Shown here: positions 43,011-54,220 of the stretch, one piece after another | How positions within the stretch are numbered: position 1 is the stretch's first letter | Layout: each line of letters starts with the position of its first letter | Source of the DNA: Turnera subulata | Taxonomy: Eukaryota; Streptophyta; Magnoliopsida; Malpighiales; Passifloraceae | Direction: 5' to 3' | Length of the DNA: 64,000 bases | Assembly: GCA_028386065.3 (NCBI GenBank) | Contig: JAKUCV010004429.1 | Location: forward strand, 23,409 to 87,408 | Program-made: the position numbers and the translations under genes | Notes under the pieces: model-generated | Database searches by the model: none | Told to the model about the DNA's origin: nothing | The model's input: the letters and a program-made list of their open reading frames with translations, nothing else

Positions 43011-43646
43011 CTAGATCGATGCAAATGGTATGGAAGAGGTTCTTGAACCATGACTTTGGCATTGTAGATTCTCGGTGGAATGATGGCTCGGTGTTCTTTT
43101 GAATTCCATCAGGTAGGATGATGCATTCCTAGGCATGCCAATCATGGATGCTAAGATGGAAAGTGCATTGGCGAATTGGTTATTCCTCCTATGGACATAG
43201 TAGAAAGCTATCTCCTCGAATATTGCGGCCATCCCTTGTAGATATTCATGATGAGGCATAAGCTTGTCTTCTTTGATCTTCCATTCACCCATGACTTGTG
43301 AAATTACCAGAGTAGAGTCACCGTATACTCGGATTCGTCGTATACCAAGGTTAAGCGCAGTTTCAAGCTAAATAGTGCATGCTTCGTATTCGGCTATGTT
43401 GTTCGTGGCTTCAAATTCTAGTTTGCAGGATAGAGGGTAAGTGACTTTGTCAGGTGAAATGAGGATGATGCTGGCGCCAAATCCGCTTCCGTTCGCTGCA
43501 CCGTCGAAGTACATCTCCCATGTTGAGATGGTGATTGTCAAAATACCTCCATCGGGGAATTGAGGCTCGAATCTTTCGTTATGATTCACCGGTTGAGAGG
43601 CCAAGAAATCAGATATGGCGCTTCCCTTAATAGCCATTTGAGACAC
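43011..43646 (-). pseudogene. Archaeal-type RNase H of Tat element C
   Basis: MYFDGAANGSGFGASIILIS, IAEYEACT (43368-43646), then the second half at 43011-43292 (GEWKIKEDKLMPHHEYL, RRNNQFANALSILASM). As in element A the last acidic position is asparagine (FAN rather than FAD). One stop lies between the halves. Confidence 0.86.
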
Positions 43647-43714
43647 AAATCAGATGTCAAATTGAGACAAGATCGTGACCCACCGAGCCGTTTTGCTACT
43701 TGACACCGGTTTCT

Positions 43715-45091
43715 CTAGGAGATACTTGATAGGGTCCATTCAGGAGATGAGTGGCAAGCCCATGTCGATGCGACGCATGTCTTCTCAATCATGTTGTACT
43801 TCGCTTCATAATCTGTCATCTTCTTGCTTAAGTAGTAGATAGCATTCTCGATGCGAGAGTCAGGCAAATATTGCGCGAGCATTGCACCCATGGCATTGTC
43901 AGTCACAGTGAGATATAGAAGAAGTGGTTGACCCAATCTAGGCGGCTGTAAGACTGGAGAATTGGATAGATACTCCTTGATTTGATCAAAGGCATGTTGG
44001 CAGTCGTCATTCCACTCAGTTGATGCCGCTTTCTTCAAGAGTCGATGAATAGGCGTGCAAATACTAGATAATTGTGCGATGAACCTACTAATGTATTGTA
44101 CACGGCCAAGGAAACCTCTAATCTCCTTCTCGGTTCTCGGAATTGGCATTTCTTTAATAGCCTTAATCTTGCTCGAGTCGACCTCGATTCCTCTTTCACT
44201 GGCCATGAAACCGAGTAGCTTGCTGGCATTTACATCGAAGACACATTTTTTAGGATTTATCCTCATGCCGAATTTCCTACATCTCTCGAAGAATCACCGT
44301 AGATTGGGCACATGTGACTCATTGGTTTGTGACTTGACAATCATATCATCGACGTATACTTCCATTATGTCATGCATCATATCGTGATTAAGAGTAGTAG
44401 CCATTCCTTGGTAGGTGGCACCGGCATTTATGAGTCCAAAGGGCATTACCTTGTAGCAGAAAGTTCCCCATTCCGTGCGAAAAACCATCTTGTGCTTATC
44501 CTTGGGTGCCATGATTACTTGGTTGTAACTAGAAAATCCGTCCTTGAATGATAATAGTGCGTGGCTAGCGGTAGCGTCAACTAGTAGATCAAGATGTGGC
44601 AATGGAAACTCATCCTTAGGACATGCTTTGTTCAAATCTCAATAGTCAACACACATGCGGACCTTGCCATCCTTCTTTGGTACAGGGACGATGTTGGCTA
44701 ACCATTTGGGGTAGTCTATCACTTCTAGGAATCCGACTTGGAGTTGCTTTTCTACTTCCTCCTTTACCTTGAGTGCCCATTGTAGTTGGAGGTGGCGCGC
44801 CTTTTGCTTGACAGGTTTGGCATTTGGAAAAGTCGGGATACGGTGTTGGGCAATTTCTGGATCGATACTGGGCATATCTTTGTAGGACCATGCAAATACA
44901 TCCACATATTCTCGGATCAAGGCGAGGAGCTCTTCCTTAATACTATCGGGTAGTGTAGCGCTCATTTTGGTAATTTTAGGTTCGGTTTCAGTTCCCAAGT
45001 TGATTTCAATTGATTCACCCTCATTAGATTGAGATAGAGTGGGTGTTTTATGGAATTTATTTAGTTCATCATTACTATGCACATCATCCAT
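43715..45091 (-). pseudogene. Reverse transcriptase and first RNase H of Tat element C
   Basis: From EYVDVFAWSYKDMPSIDPEI (about 44980) through PKKDGKVRMCVDY, MNKACPKDEFPLPHLDLLVD, FRTEWGTFCYKVMPFGLINA and the active site YVDDMIVKS (intact), then MRINPKKCVFDVNASKLLGF, IRGFLGRVQYISRFIA and RNase H start (MGAMLAQYLPDS). One stop at 44636-44641 and one near 44293 break an otherwise good frame. Confidence 0.9.
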
Positions 45092-45121
45092 GCAAACAAC
45101 ATTATCATTACAAACACCAAT

Positions 45122-46034
45122 TTAAGGGAATGTAAGCTTCATATTATTCTTTGAAAAATGCAAAACATCATTATCTTCGGAAGTGTTAGAAGAGGAAAAT
45201 TGAAAATCGGGAAGGCGACATGGTTGCTCCTCTTTATTATCGAAAGAAAATGCAGAGTCAGACTCAAACTTGTCTACACCACTAGATGGTTTGCTCCATT
45301 TCCATTGCTTCAATGGTCCTAGCATAGGGGTGATCATGTTCCTCTCATGCTTGACTTGATGCTCCAAGCACATATCTCCAAATAAACCTTTGAGGCCAAA
45401 ATCTTCGCATGCGCCATCTTGAGTATGTATGACCTCATCAATTCTACAATCAAAGAATATCTCAAAATCGGGTTGTAGAGACCTAATGGTGGTGAGTACC
45501 AAGGTTCGGGAAAGCTACAATAGGGGAAATCATCATCTTCCTTCACAAATTGTCCATTCAGAGTCTTGAAGTAGGGATCCATCTCGAAGTCCAAAGTTCG
45601 GTTCTCCTTCTTAGCACGAGCTCGTTCCCTATTTCTTGCTTCCATTCTCTTCAAGTCCTCGGTGTGGCTTTGTAGCCTAGACCAAAGGGTAGAGTGATGG
45701 TTGGAATCGGTGGAGTCTCAATAATTCCTTGTTGGTTGCACCCAAGCCCTATGAAAGGTAGGAAGTCCATCTTCTTCATGATGCCCATGATCCTTGTGTT
45801 GCTAAATGGGTCATAGTATATTGGAAAGTTCTCTTGATGCTCCAATTCCCAAGTCAAAGTGTTGACCTCTTCGAATACAAAGCCGAAAAGGGAGATCTCC
45901 TTATTCTCGTCTATTTCATGCACTTGCTTGGCGGGTAGGTCCAATGCCCCTCCTCGGATAGTCACTATACCACCATTGTGTGGGAATTGGAGCATTTGAT
46001 GCAAGGTAGATGGTACGGCTTTAGCTTGATGCAA
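45122..46034 (-). pseudogene. Protease-RT linker of Tat element C
   Basis: Two overlapping open frames (45651-46034 and 45122-45654) continue the polyprotein between protease and RT. They include FIGLGCNQQGIIETP and EPWYSPPLGLYNP, sequences I associate with Tat polyproteins. No enzymatic motif. A frameshift sits near 45500. Confidence 0.7.
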
Positions 46035-46088
46035 CCAAGGTCTTTCGGGTAATAGTTTGAAGCTTGATGCGATGTCAAGGACTTGAAA

Positions 46089-46502
46089 CTAGATGGGGAA
46101 GGCTACCAGGCCGAAATTGGCTTCAAGAGTAATGGTGCCAAGGACCTCTCTCTTTACATTGTCATAAGCGCGGACGGTTTGTCTTGAGGGAGTGAAGTCT
46201 TCCAATCCTAACCCAAGGATGCTTGCAATTTTTAAGGGACACATATTCAGGGCCGATCCATTATCAATTAAGACCATAGGGACTTGGTTTCCTTTAACAT
46301 GTACCGTGATGTAGAGTGCATCCGTGTGCTTGCCTTTGCTTGATATTTGGTCCTTATCAGAAAAAGTGATGGCATTTTCGTTGCTTGTGATGGCCATGAT
46401 TTCTCCCAAATCATTCGGTTTAGTGTCAATGGATACTTGTGTGTTTCCCAAAAGTTGTAGCATTTTCTCCCTATGTGGGCGTGAAATCATAAGCAATCCC
46501 AT
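46089..46502 (-). pseudogene. Aspartic protease of Tat element C
   Basis: The active-site region reads VPMVLIDNGSALNMCP. The canonical DTGS has become DNGSA, a form common in Tat elements. It is followed by ILGLGLEDF and VRAYDNVKREVLGTI, typical of this domain. 138 codons open; part of the polyprotein. Confidence 0.82.
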
Positions 46503-47953
46503 ATGGTGATGTTTGCTTGGGTCTTCTTCAATTGCTTCAAGAGTGAATCCTCTTCGGGTTCATTAGGAATCTTGGGAGACATAATAGGATTGTCGGCTTC
46601 AAGATCAATTGGCTTGGCAACTCGCCCCGACCTAGTGATGGCTTCCACTTCCGCTTTTTTTAGGTTCACATAGTCATTCAAGTCGATGAGCATCATGCAT
46701 TCTAATTCCTCCATGGGATGGATAAGTTTAGAAGCATCCACGAGTCCTTCCTCAAAGATGGCTCCAATAGTATTATGCGGAGGCAAAGGATTCATCTTCG
46801 TGTTCGGCTTTGTTGGAGGAATGAGCTTCCCTTGGTCAATCAAGTCTTGCACCACATGGCGTAGTCGAATGCAATCGTCGGTTTTGTGCCCATAGATTTG
46901 GTGGTACTTGCAATGCTTGCTTGAATCAAGATTGGGATTTGGATCGGTTGGCGGTGCTAAGGGCGTGATGGCATTTTGTGCCATGCATATTTTTAGAACG
47001 GTGCTAAGTGGCATAGACAATAGAGTGAATTGTCTTTTTGTCTCACCTAATTGAATTGGCGTAGTTACCGCCACATTATTCACATCCGCCGATTTCTTGT
47101 TATTGCTTGTCCCAAAGTTCTTTCTTTGAAAAGAATTCTCTTGAGGAGTCTTGATCTTACCAGATGCAATGGCTTCTTCCAATTGAGTTTTCGCGCCAGT
47201 AAGGGCCTTGAAATTAGCATAATAATTGCTCACCATGCGATCCTAGTAGATTGGTTGCACGTTCTTGATTACCATTTGGACTTGATCCTCTTCGGATGGA
47301 CGCTTCACCATTCGAGATGCCTTGTTGCGCCACCTAGTGATGAACTCGGAGAAGGTCTCTTGAGCTTGTTGCTTGGTAGTTTCGAGATCTCTCTTGGTGA
47401 CATCAACGGTAGTATTGTACTTGTAGTCCTCAACGAACTCCTTGCAAATGTCCTCCCATTTGGAAACACGGTCGTCATCCAATGCCATGAACCAAGATAA
47501 AGCCGCCCCTCCTAGAGAGCGTTGGAATAGTTGTGCCATCTATTCGGGTCCAATCCCCATAGGATAGAGAGTGCGTACAAAGATCTTCAAGTGCGTAAAT
47601 TTGTCAAAGTCGGGCATTTTGAACTTTTCGGGAAATCGAGCCCCAGGGAAGAGAACCAATCGAACAAGATTGTAGTCGTCCTCCTTCCGCTTGAGGTCTT
47701 TAAGAATTCCTTCAATCTTGTCGACCTTATCCTCTAGACGAGGTGCCGGAGTCTCCATGTCTTCATCAATCATGATTGGCCGCTTACCATCAGCTTTGCT
47801 AGGTTTTTTTTTTGAAGATTGGGCAATGGTACCATCATCCCCCTTTGCTACATTCAGTGCCTCGAGAAATTGAGCCATGCTAACGCCCTTCAACTTCTCC
47901 ATCAACTCACCCACCACGGCTGGATCATTCATTTGGATAGTGTCGTCACTCAT
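46503..47953 (-). pseudogene. Gag of Tat element C
   Basis: Starts MSDDTIQMNDPAVVGELMEK at 47953. The gag core shows KRKEDDYNLVRLVLFPGARF, THLKIFVRTLYPMGIGPE, FQRSLGGAALSWFMALDDDR and RWRNKASRMVKRP. A CCHC-type knuckle follows (CKYHQIYGHKTDDCIRLRH). Two in-frame stops (about 47537-47542 and 47240) split it into three open segments; each looks like a single-base change (CAG to TAG at the first). Confidence 0.9.
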
Positions 47954-48659
47954 GGTGTCCTAAGGGTAATCGCACACGTATAAGAGACTATTCATTGATT
48001 GTGACACCACTCAAATGCACAAAGAAGGAATGCTTTATTTTTAAAAGAGTAGAAAATATTTAGAGCCAAAGTTTTTTATTTGAAAACATGATGTTTTAGG
48101 CACGAAAAAGTTTTTTTTTGAAATTTTGTATTTTTATTTCTTTTTTGAAAAATTATTTTTGAAGAAAAATATAAATCGGAAATAGTTTTGGAAAAGGAAT
48201 TTTGAAAATAAATCGACTAGGGTTTTGTTTTGATAAGGAAAATATGAGTGCACAATTAATTTGGATCCACGAAAGGCAAGAATGATCATACAATATATTT
48301 CAACATAAGGCAAGTACCCCTAGGGTTTCGTTTAACTATATACAAGGGTATGCAGCTAGTTGGGGCCCAAAGGACCGCTGCTATGGGAGATCCAGCCAAC
48401 TCACATGTGACACAAAGATGCCGAGTGAGGTCGAAGGCCAAGGCTCCCAATCATCGCGCGCAGCGGGTATCGAACAAATCGCATGCCATATCACCATGAA
48501 TGATAGTATATATGGGCAAGGACTCGTCGCACCCCCTTAAGGTAGAGGTTAACACACATTGATAATGAATCATGCAAGTGACAAATAACAAAGCACAAAA
48601 TTCAAGCAAAAATTGCACATTATTTCTTAAACCCACGAATCCCCAGCGGAGTCGCCAAC
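47954..48659 (-). promoter_or_regulatory. Leader and primer-binding site of Tat element C
   Basis: AT-rich leader with no ORF. PBS on the minus strand TGGCGACTCCGCTGGGG (48641-48657), two bases from the LTR end at 48660. This is the primer site where reverse transcription begins. Confidence 0.75.
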
Positions 48660-49991
48660 TGTGAGAACCCGGACCGATCCTCACCTTCGGTGATCGACAG
48701 AGTCACCACCCAAGTTTTATTACCGTGGAAAAACTCAGGAGAAACCAGAGAAAAAACCTTTATGCCCACAAAAGAAACTGATTTGCGAACCAAAGATGCC
48801 GGACTCGGGGGTTCGTCATGGTTTGAAAGGGATGAGGCGCCCCATCTACGCTTGGGCCAAATAATATGCAGTTTAAGTGAATACTTGTGCGTTGGTGCGT
48901 GTGTGCATGTGTGTAAATCTCATTTCCAGCAGCAAACCAACAATAATAATATATATAGATAATCAAAATTAAAGAGACAAGAAAAAGAAAAGAAACAATT
49001 TGGCTTGCGTCTCCACCACTAGAGACATCCTACGTACTCCGGCAACCGGGTTCAAAGCTCACGTAGTTCTTGGGTTAGAATCAACACTCAAGCAAACATG
49101 TCAGTACCAGTATATAATCAGAGACAAAATCGCAGCAACAGAGACAAATCAAAAGGAAAGAGACCGAGTTACCACCAAGGACTTGTTCTTCGTCGTTCTT
49201 CGCGTTTGAGGGTTGTAGATCGCTTCTACACTCTTTCCGTTTTTTAGTTCCACCTTTATTGATTCTGGAACTACTACAGAGACAAAACTAAACAACACAC
49301 CATGTGAAATCTAGCAGAGAAAGGCAAAGAAATCGAATTGAGAAAAGAAAATAGTGGAGTTTTCCCAAGCAAAAAGCTTAATGACCAACCCCCCAAAATT
49401 TTGTTTTAAGGGTTCTATTTATAGTGTTTAGGGTTTGAGAGGGCGTGGTTTTGATCTTAAGGTCGAGATTAAACCCCTAAATCCAATGGTTAAGGGTAGG
49501 AATCAAAAAAAGAGGAAAAATAGAAAAAGTAGCCGACTCTGGGAGGCATGACCGCCAGGTGAGGGCGGTCTTGTCGCGATGACCGCCGCCTGGTGGCGGT
49601 CTTCCCTCACTGACTGCCGACTCAGTCGGCTAGTGTTGATGTTCTTCCTATTTTGACCGGTTTTTTCCTTAGACTGTAATCCGATTCTTGCACACAAAGC
49701 TAAGATTCTCAGACTAGAAAAACTCCCATTTCTAAAGGAAAACTCCAAGTTCTTTCCATATAAACTCAATTACTTAACCTACAATCCAAGGATTAAGATT
49801 ATTCCCCTTTTATCCATAAAATAGGAAAAATAATATACTAACTTAAATGGGCCTCTAATCCAACAAAAATCAAAGACAAATAAGTCAGAAAATTCGTGCT
49901 AAGCCTGGGCCTCATTATATGGATAGTCCACAAATTTATTCACTGGGTTCTTAAGGCAAATAATTAAAGACCAAAAATTATAAAAATTAAC

Positions 49992-49996
49992 CTTGG
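49992..49996. repeat. TSD CTTGG, left copy
   Basis: Partner at 53287-53291. The uninterrupted LTR at 36440-36460 (attaaccttgggctc) shows the empty site. Confidence 0.88.
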
Positions 49997-52831
49997 TGAA
50001 ACAACCGCATCCCAAAAAGAACAATACAAAATATAAACAATTATAAAATGACCAAAATGCCCTTAAAACCAGGGATGCCAAACTCTGTGTAAAAACATGA
50101 ACTCAATATCTCAGAGTAACCAAAAATAAACATCGGGATACAAGAGTCAAATATAAACTAGGATTTACTAGCCAATGTAACACCGGTTAAACCTACCGGA
50201 ACAACAACTGATTAAAATCCAAGGAAACCAAAACAGTATCCCGACAATAATACGCAGCGGAAAAATAACAATAATGTAAATGACAAGTGTGGAACATATA
50301 AGTGTCAACTCTATGGATCCACCAGGAAGGAAACGCAGCTACCTGCTGAAATGTAAGAGTCTGATACCCGAGGTAAGAGCAACCGTCAACAAGCTACTAG
50401 TGATCTGTAAAACCACGGTGGCGATTTATATGAGTCGCCTACTCAATGTACAATATAAGACAAACATACAGGAACACGAAAACAGGCTCGTAGGGTGAGT
50501 AAGTCCACGAGCACAAGTATACACAAACAATCAACATGTGTTAAATACCACACAGACAAGTGTTAGGTGAATTATCTGGTTATCATATACTTATCATTAT
50601 TAAGGGCCCTCTACTGTGTGCGTCGGACGCGGTAGCGACTGGCCAGCTCCCCAGGTCATATGCCCAAAGATAGTCATATATATATATAATATAAATATCA
50701 ACACCGGAATGGGTAAGTTCCGACAAGGAAAAACCACCAACAATCAAGTGGCCGACAGCTCTAGGAGGGGTGCTCTCCTGAAAGAAATTATAATACAAAA
50801 TCCTGGGGCACACCCGTCAGTCCCCAAGTCGCCAGCTCTGTGAGGGGTGCTCTCACCAAAAGAAATGAATAATAACAAATAACCAAGGGGTACACCCGAC
50901 AAATCCCCAAGGCGCCAGCTCTGTGAGGGGTACTCTCACTAATATACTAACCGAGGGCGTATCCATCAATTCCCTCGTCGCCGTCTCTGTGAATACAATT
51001 CACTAAAAATAACAGGACCCGAGGGGTACCCTCTCTTCCCTCTCGGTGCTACCGGTCAACAGCCCCACAGTGGAACTTATTAATTGTTCAGGTATGTTAT
51101 GTTACCAATTATGAAATTTGTATAAGTGTCACCTCAAGTCGTATCTAAGTTGTGTACCGTTACAGAGGTTCTCTAACAGAGCCTAAGCTCACAATGTACA
51201 GGATATAGCAAGTCAGCATATATCACAAGCATGGCAATAACAGCACATCGGAGGAACACAAGACAAACAACACATATTTATTGTCACGGTAGTTCAGCAC
51301 ATAAACAACCAGGTACATAACACAGTCAACAGTATGAAGCATACTCAGAAAGCAGTACTACCTAACCATACCAACAAGTATTCTCATACAACTATATAAG
51401 TCTTATAGAGTCACCTCAGTTATGATGGCGCTCTGTCTGTCCACCACTAATACCAGCCGCTCCTGAGTTATGTCTCGTGCCTATACACATAGACACCATA
51501 ACTCACAAGGATATTCAACAATAAGTAAATTATGCATGCTTGTGCAATGCAACCGTGAGTTAAATCCAGCCCGACTAATTTACTTCCACTCACCAACTAT
51601 AGCTCCGAGTCACGGACCTAAGGTTACAGGCTTAAAGCCAACTATGTCCAAAACCACAATCCTGGGCTTAAAGTCCAAACCACTAATCCATTACCAACTC
51701 ACAACAATCTTGGGCCTAAGGACCAACCTATTATGTCCACTATAGCTTTAGATGTCCTTAGGTTTTGAGTCCACTACATAACAGGTCCAAAAAAAAATCA
51801 TTATTGGGTCATATAACATATTATCACTGGCCAAGGCCCGATTTTAACTCACTCCTGTTTCAAGGTTTCTCCCGAGTCCGAGTTACTCGGCCTAAGGTTC
51901 TACTCACATCGAAAACAAACCGTCCACTTGCTACTCACACACCCCTCTCGGTTTCTACTATACACAATTTAGTACATAACCTAATCTGGAATAATAAATG
52001 TACATGTCGTGTAAAGAATTTAATAGCATTACTACATCCAAAAATTACCGTTAAAAGCTAAAAGATATTCTGCCCTTGCCAGAATCAAGAACCCGAGGCG
52101 CCGGATTCCGGTCACCCTTCGCCGGAATAGTAATCTCTCGCCGGATTCCGGTCACTCTTCACCGGAACAGTAATCTGAGCTCATCGGAACTTCCACAACC
52201 CCAAGATGGACAGCCCCAACAATTCTGCCCAGAATTCACCACGCAAAAACGCATCAAACACTCCCATACACAAAACCGTCACTGAGTTTAAAGAGAAAAA
52301 GGATCTAGGCCTTACAGGAAATGGATCCGTGCACAGCAGCAGTGAACCCACAACCACAGGTCACGCAATCCAACAACACGAGCCCAGAAACCCACTGCCG
52401 GAAAAACAGCAAAGTATCCGACACCAACAACCACCAGCCGCGCGTCACCAACCATACCCAGATCCGAGCACCGCACCACACAACCCAAGACACCAAACGA
52501 CCCAAACCCGTCGCCGTCCGATAACCAAACGAAACACACACACAATCCACCAATCAACATCCTAACTCCAAAATAAGAAAAAAAAAGGAAAGGAGAAAGG
52601 AAGAGTGGAGCGGTGGCTTACCGGAGTAACAGCGGCGCGACAGCTTGATCCAATGGGAGCCACGGCACGCACTCGAAACGGAAGAGACTTCCAGTCCCCT
52701 CTCGCCGTCCCGCCACGGACAACCCCTCACTCCCTCTGCTGGTACTCACGTGCGGAAGAAGTGCTAGAGGCAGCGGCTCGATGAGGGTAAGAGGATAAGG
52801 GGAGATGGTGGTGGCGACTTGTTGTGAGAAC

Positions 52832-52889
<58 letters not shown>

Positions 52890-53286
52890 AGGAGGAAGAA
52901 AGGTGGGAGCGGCGGGGAAGAAAAGAAAGAGAAAAAAGAGAAGAGAGGAAGAAAAGGAGAAGAGGGTTAGGGTTGTCTGGCCCGAGCTCAAAACGACGCC
53001 GTTTTGAGCTTGGCGCGGTCAACCCGCCCTAACTCAACTTTTTTTTTTGTTTAAGCTCAAAACGACGTAGTTTCAGTGAAACTACTTATAAGCCTAACTT
53101 CCAACTCCGAAACCCGATTTAACTCCAACGAAGGCTCGATTAAAGGAGAAACCCGACATAAAACTCAGTAATTCGAGGTAATTAAACACCCATAGGTCCA
53201 AAACTCCGAAGAACTCACGAGGGTAAAATTGGAATTAAAAATTCCAAAAATTCCATATATAAAATTATGAAAAATTGGGACGTTAA
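49997..53286 (-). mobile_element. Chromovirus solo LTR (3290 bp), minus orientation
   Basis: Ends TGAAACAACCGCATCCC and (right) ttgggacgttaa, with TSD CTTGG. The last bases have drifted from the expected CGTTACA. Same family as the LTRs at 14414-19623: shared ggccctctactgtgtgcgtcg (50605), U5-side aaaatgccctt string and a near-perfect 26-bp palindrome around aacgacgccgtt (52985-53010). It contains a long GA microsatellite (about 52836-52886). No internal region. ORFs inside are chance or repeat-driven. Confidence 0.87.
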
Positions 53287-53291
53287 CTTGG
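53287..53291. repeat. TSD CTTGG, right copy
   Basis: Partner of 49992-49996. Confidence 0.88.
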
Positions 53292-53351
53292 GCTCTAAAA
53301 TACAATAATAATCCAATAAAATAAATACATGGCTAAATTTGGGTGTTCACA

Positions 53352-54220
53352 GAGATGCTGAGTCAATATCCCTGCAACGGGAGCTGCAAGAGAAGGTCGA
53401 ATGGATATCCTCCTAGCACTTAGCCACGGGCCAAGTATCAACAGAACGCCTCCTCCTGACATAGCAGAGCACAGTTCATGTTCAAGGCTACAGTTCTGAC
53501 ATAGGAAAAGGCAGAGCTCATTTCAAATGATCTATGTAGAAGGAACAAAAGAAAAGTAAGGAAAGGATCGAGGTTTACCTCCCACACACGGGGAAGATGA
53601 AAAAGTCTCTCTCAGTAACCATCCGCAAAAAGCGAGTCATCTCCCGATAAGCAGCGACAAGCCCGAAGCTCCCCCAGGCAAAAGGGCGGGACAGATCCTC
53701 GAAATAATCAGCAAACTCAAAGGTGATGCGCTCGCTCGAAGTGACCAGAATCGTGGATGAGATAATGTACAAGAGTATCCCTCGGGCCCTCTCCATAGTA
53801 TATCATGGAAATGAGTCTGACAAGACATGATCTAAAAGGGCGGCTCGTGGCAAGGAGCTGCCCGAAGTCCAAAAAGGAAGGGGACCTATCAACTCCCCGT
53901 ACCTCCCCTGTGCCTAGATAATGGGAATAGCAGCTGGAAGAGCTCCCTCGAAGCTGAGGCCGGTAATGGCAAAATACTCGAAAGGAGTCAAAGTCATCTC
54001 ACCACAAGGAAGATGAAGCGTGTTGGTGGCGTCCCACCAGTGCATGCCGAGGGCGCATGGCAACTGAAGCCAGTTGTTGCCAACTGGCATGGAAAAGAGA
54101 AAGTCTTCAAAGCCTACACGTCAGACTAGCTCCTCGAAATTTGGATAAGCCTCAACAAAAGCCTGGATCTTACTTAAGAAGCGGAGGCCGAAATCGGCTC
54201 TGAGGCACATGAAATATGCA
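53352..54220 (-). pseudogene. Plant mobile domain (PMD) pseudogene, 5' part
   Basis: The minus-strand frame from about 54205 reads DFGLRFLSKIQAFVEAYPNF, VGFEDFLFSMPVGNNWLQL, WWDATNTLHLPCGEMTLTPF, EYFAITGLSFEG, then RARGILLYIISSTILV, FAWGSFGLVAAYREMTRFLR. WDATNTLHLPCGEMT with the later ARGILLY and AYREM motifs is the PMD (MAIN/MAIL-like, transposon-related) pattern. At least three in-frame stops (after EELV, PAAIPII and LSDSFP) make it a pseudogene. A probable donor (gtaaac) follows at about 53574. Element C is inserted just downstream. Confidence 0.7.

Larger units (their letters stand above)
35071..53351 (-). mobile_element. Tat-lineage Ty3/gypsy retrotransposon 'C', nearly full length, with nested inserts
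   Basis: Minus-strand element. 5' LTR 48660-53351 (interrupted), PBS, leader, gag, protease, RT, RNase H, archaeal-type RNase H, integrase, antisense ORF, 3' region, polypurine tract, 3' LTR 35071-36513. Without its inserts it is about 12 kb. The two LTRs share the same ends and order but have diverged (for example a 45-bp promoter duplication only in the 3' LTR). Flanks are GACAT and GAGAT, a probable TSD with one mismatch. Gag-pol has several stops, so it is inactive. Confidence 0.88.
48660..53351 (-). mobile_element. 5' LTR of Tat element C, interrupted by a chromovirus solo LTR
   Basis: Matches 35071-36513 from both ends: tgtgagaacccgg at 48660 and gggtgttcaca ending at 53351. About 1397 bp remain once the insert (49997-53286) and one TSD are removed. 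It has a single TATA unit (near 49413-49425) and a shorter GGCGGTC cluster (49545-49625). Confidence 0.88.

Noticed and set aside
52206..53032. ORFs on both strands near the GA repeat
   Set aside because: Inside a chromovirus solo LTR and driven partly by the GA microsatellite; no family match.
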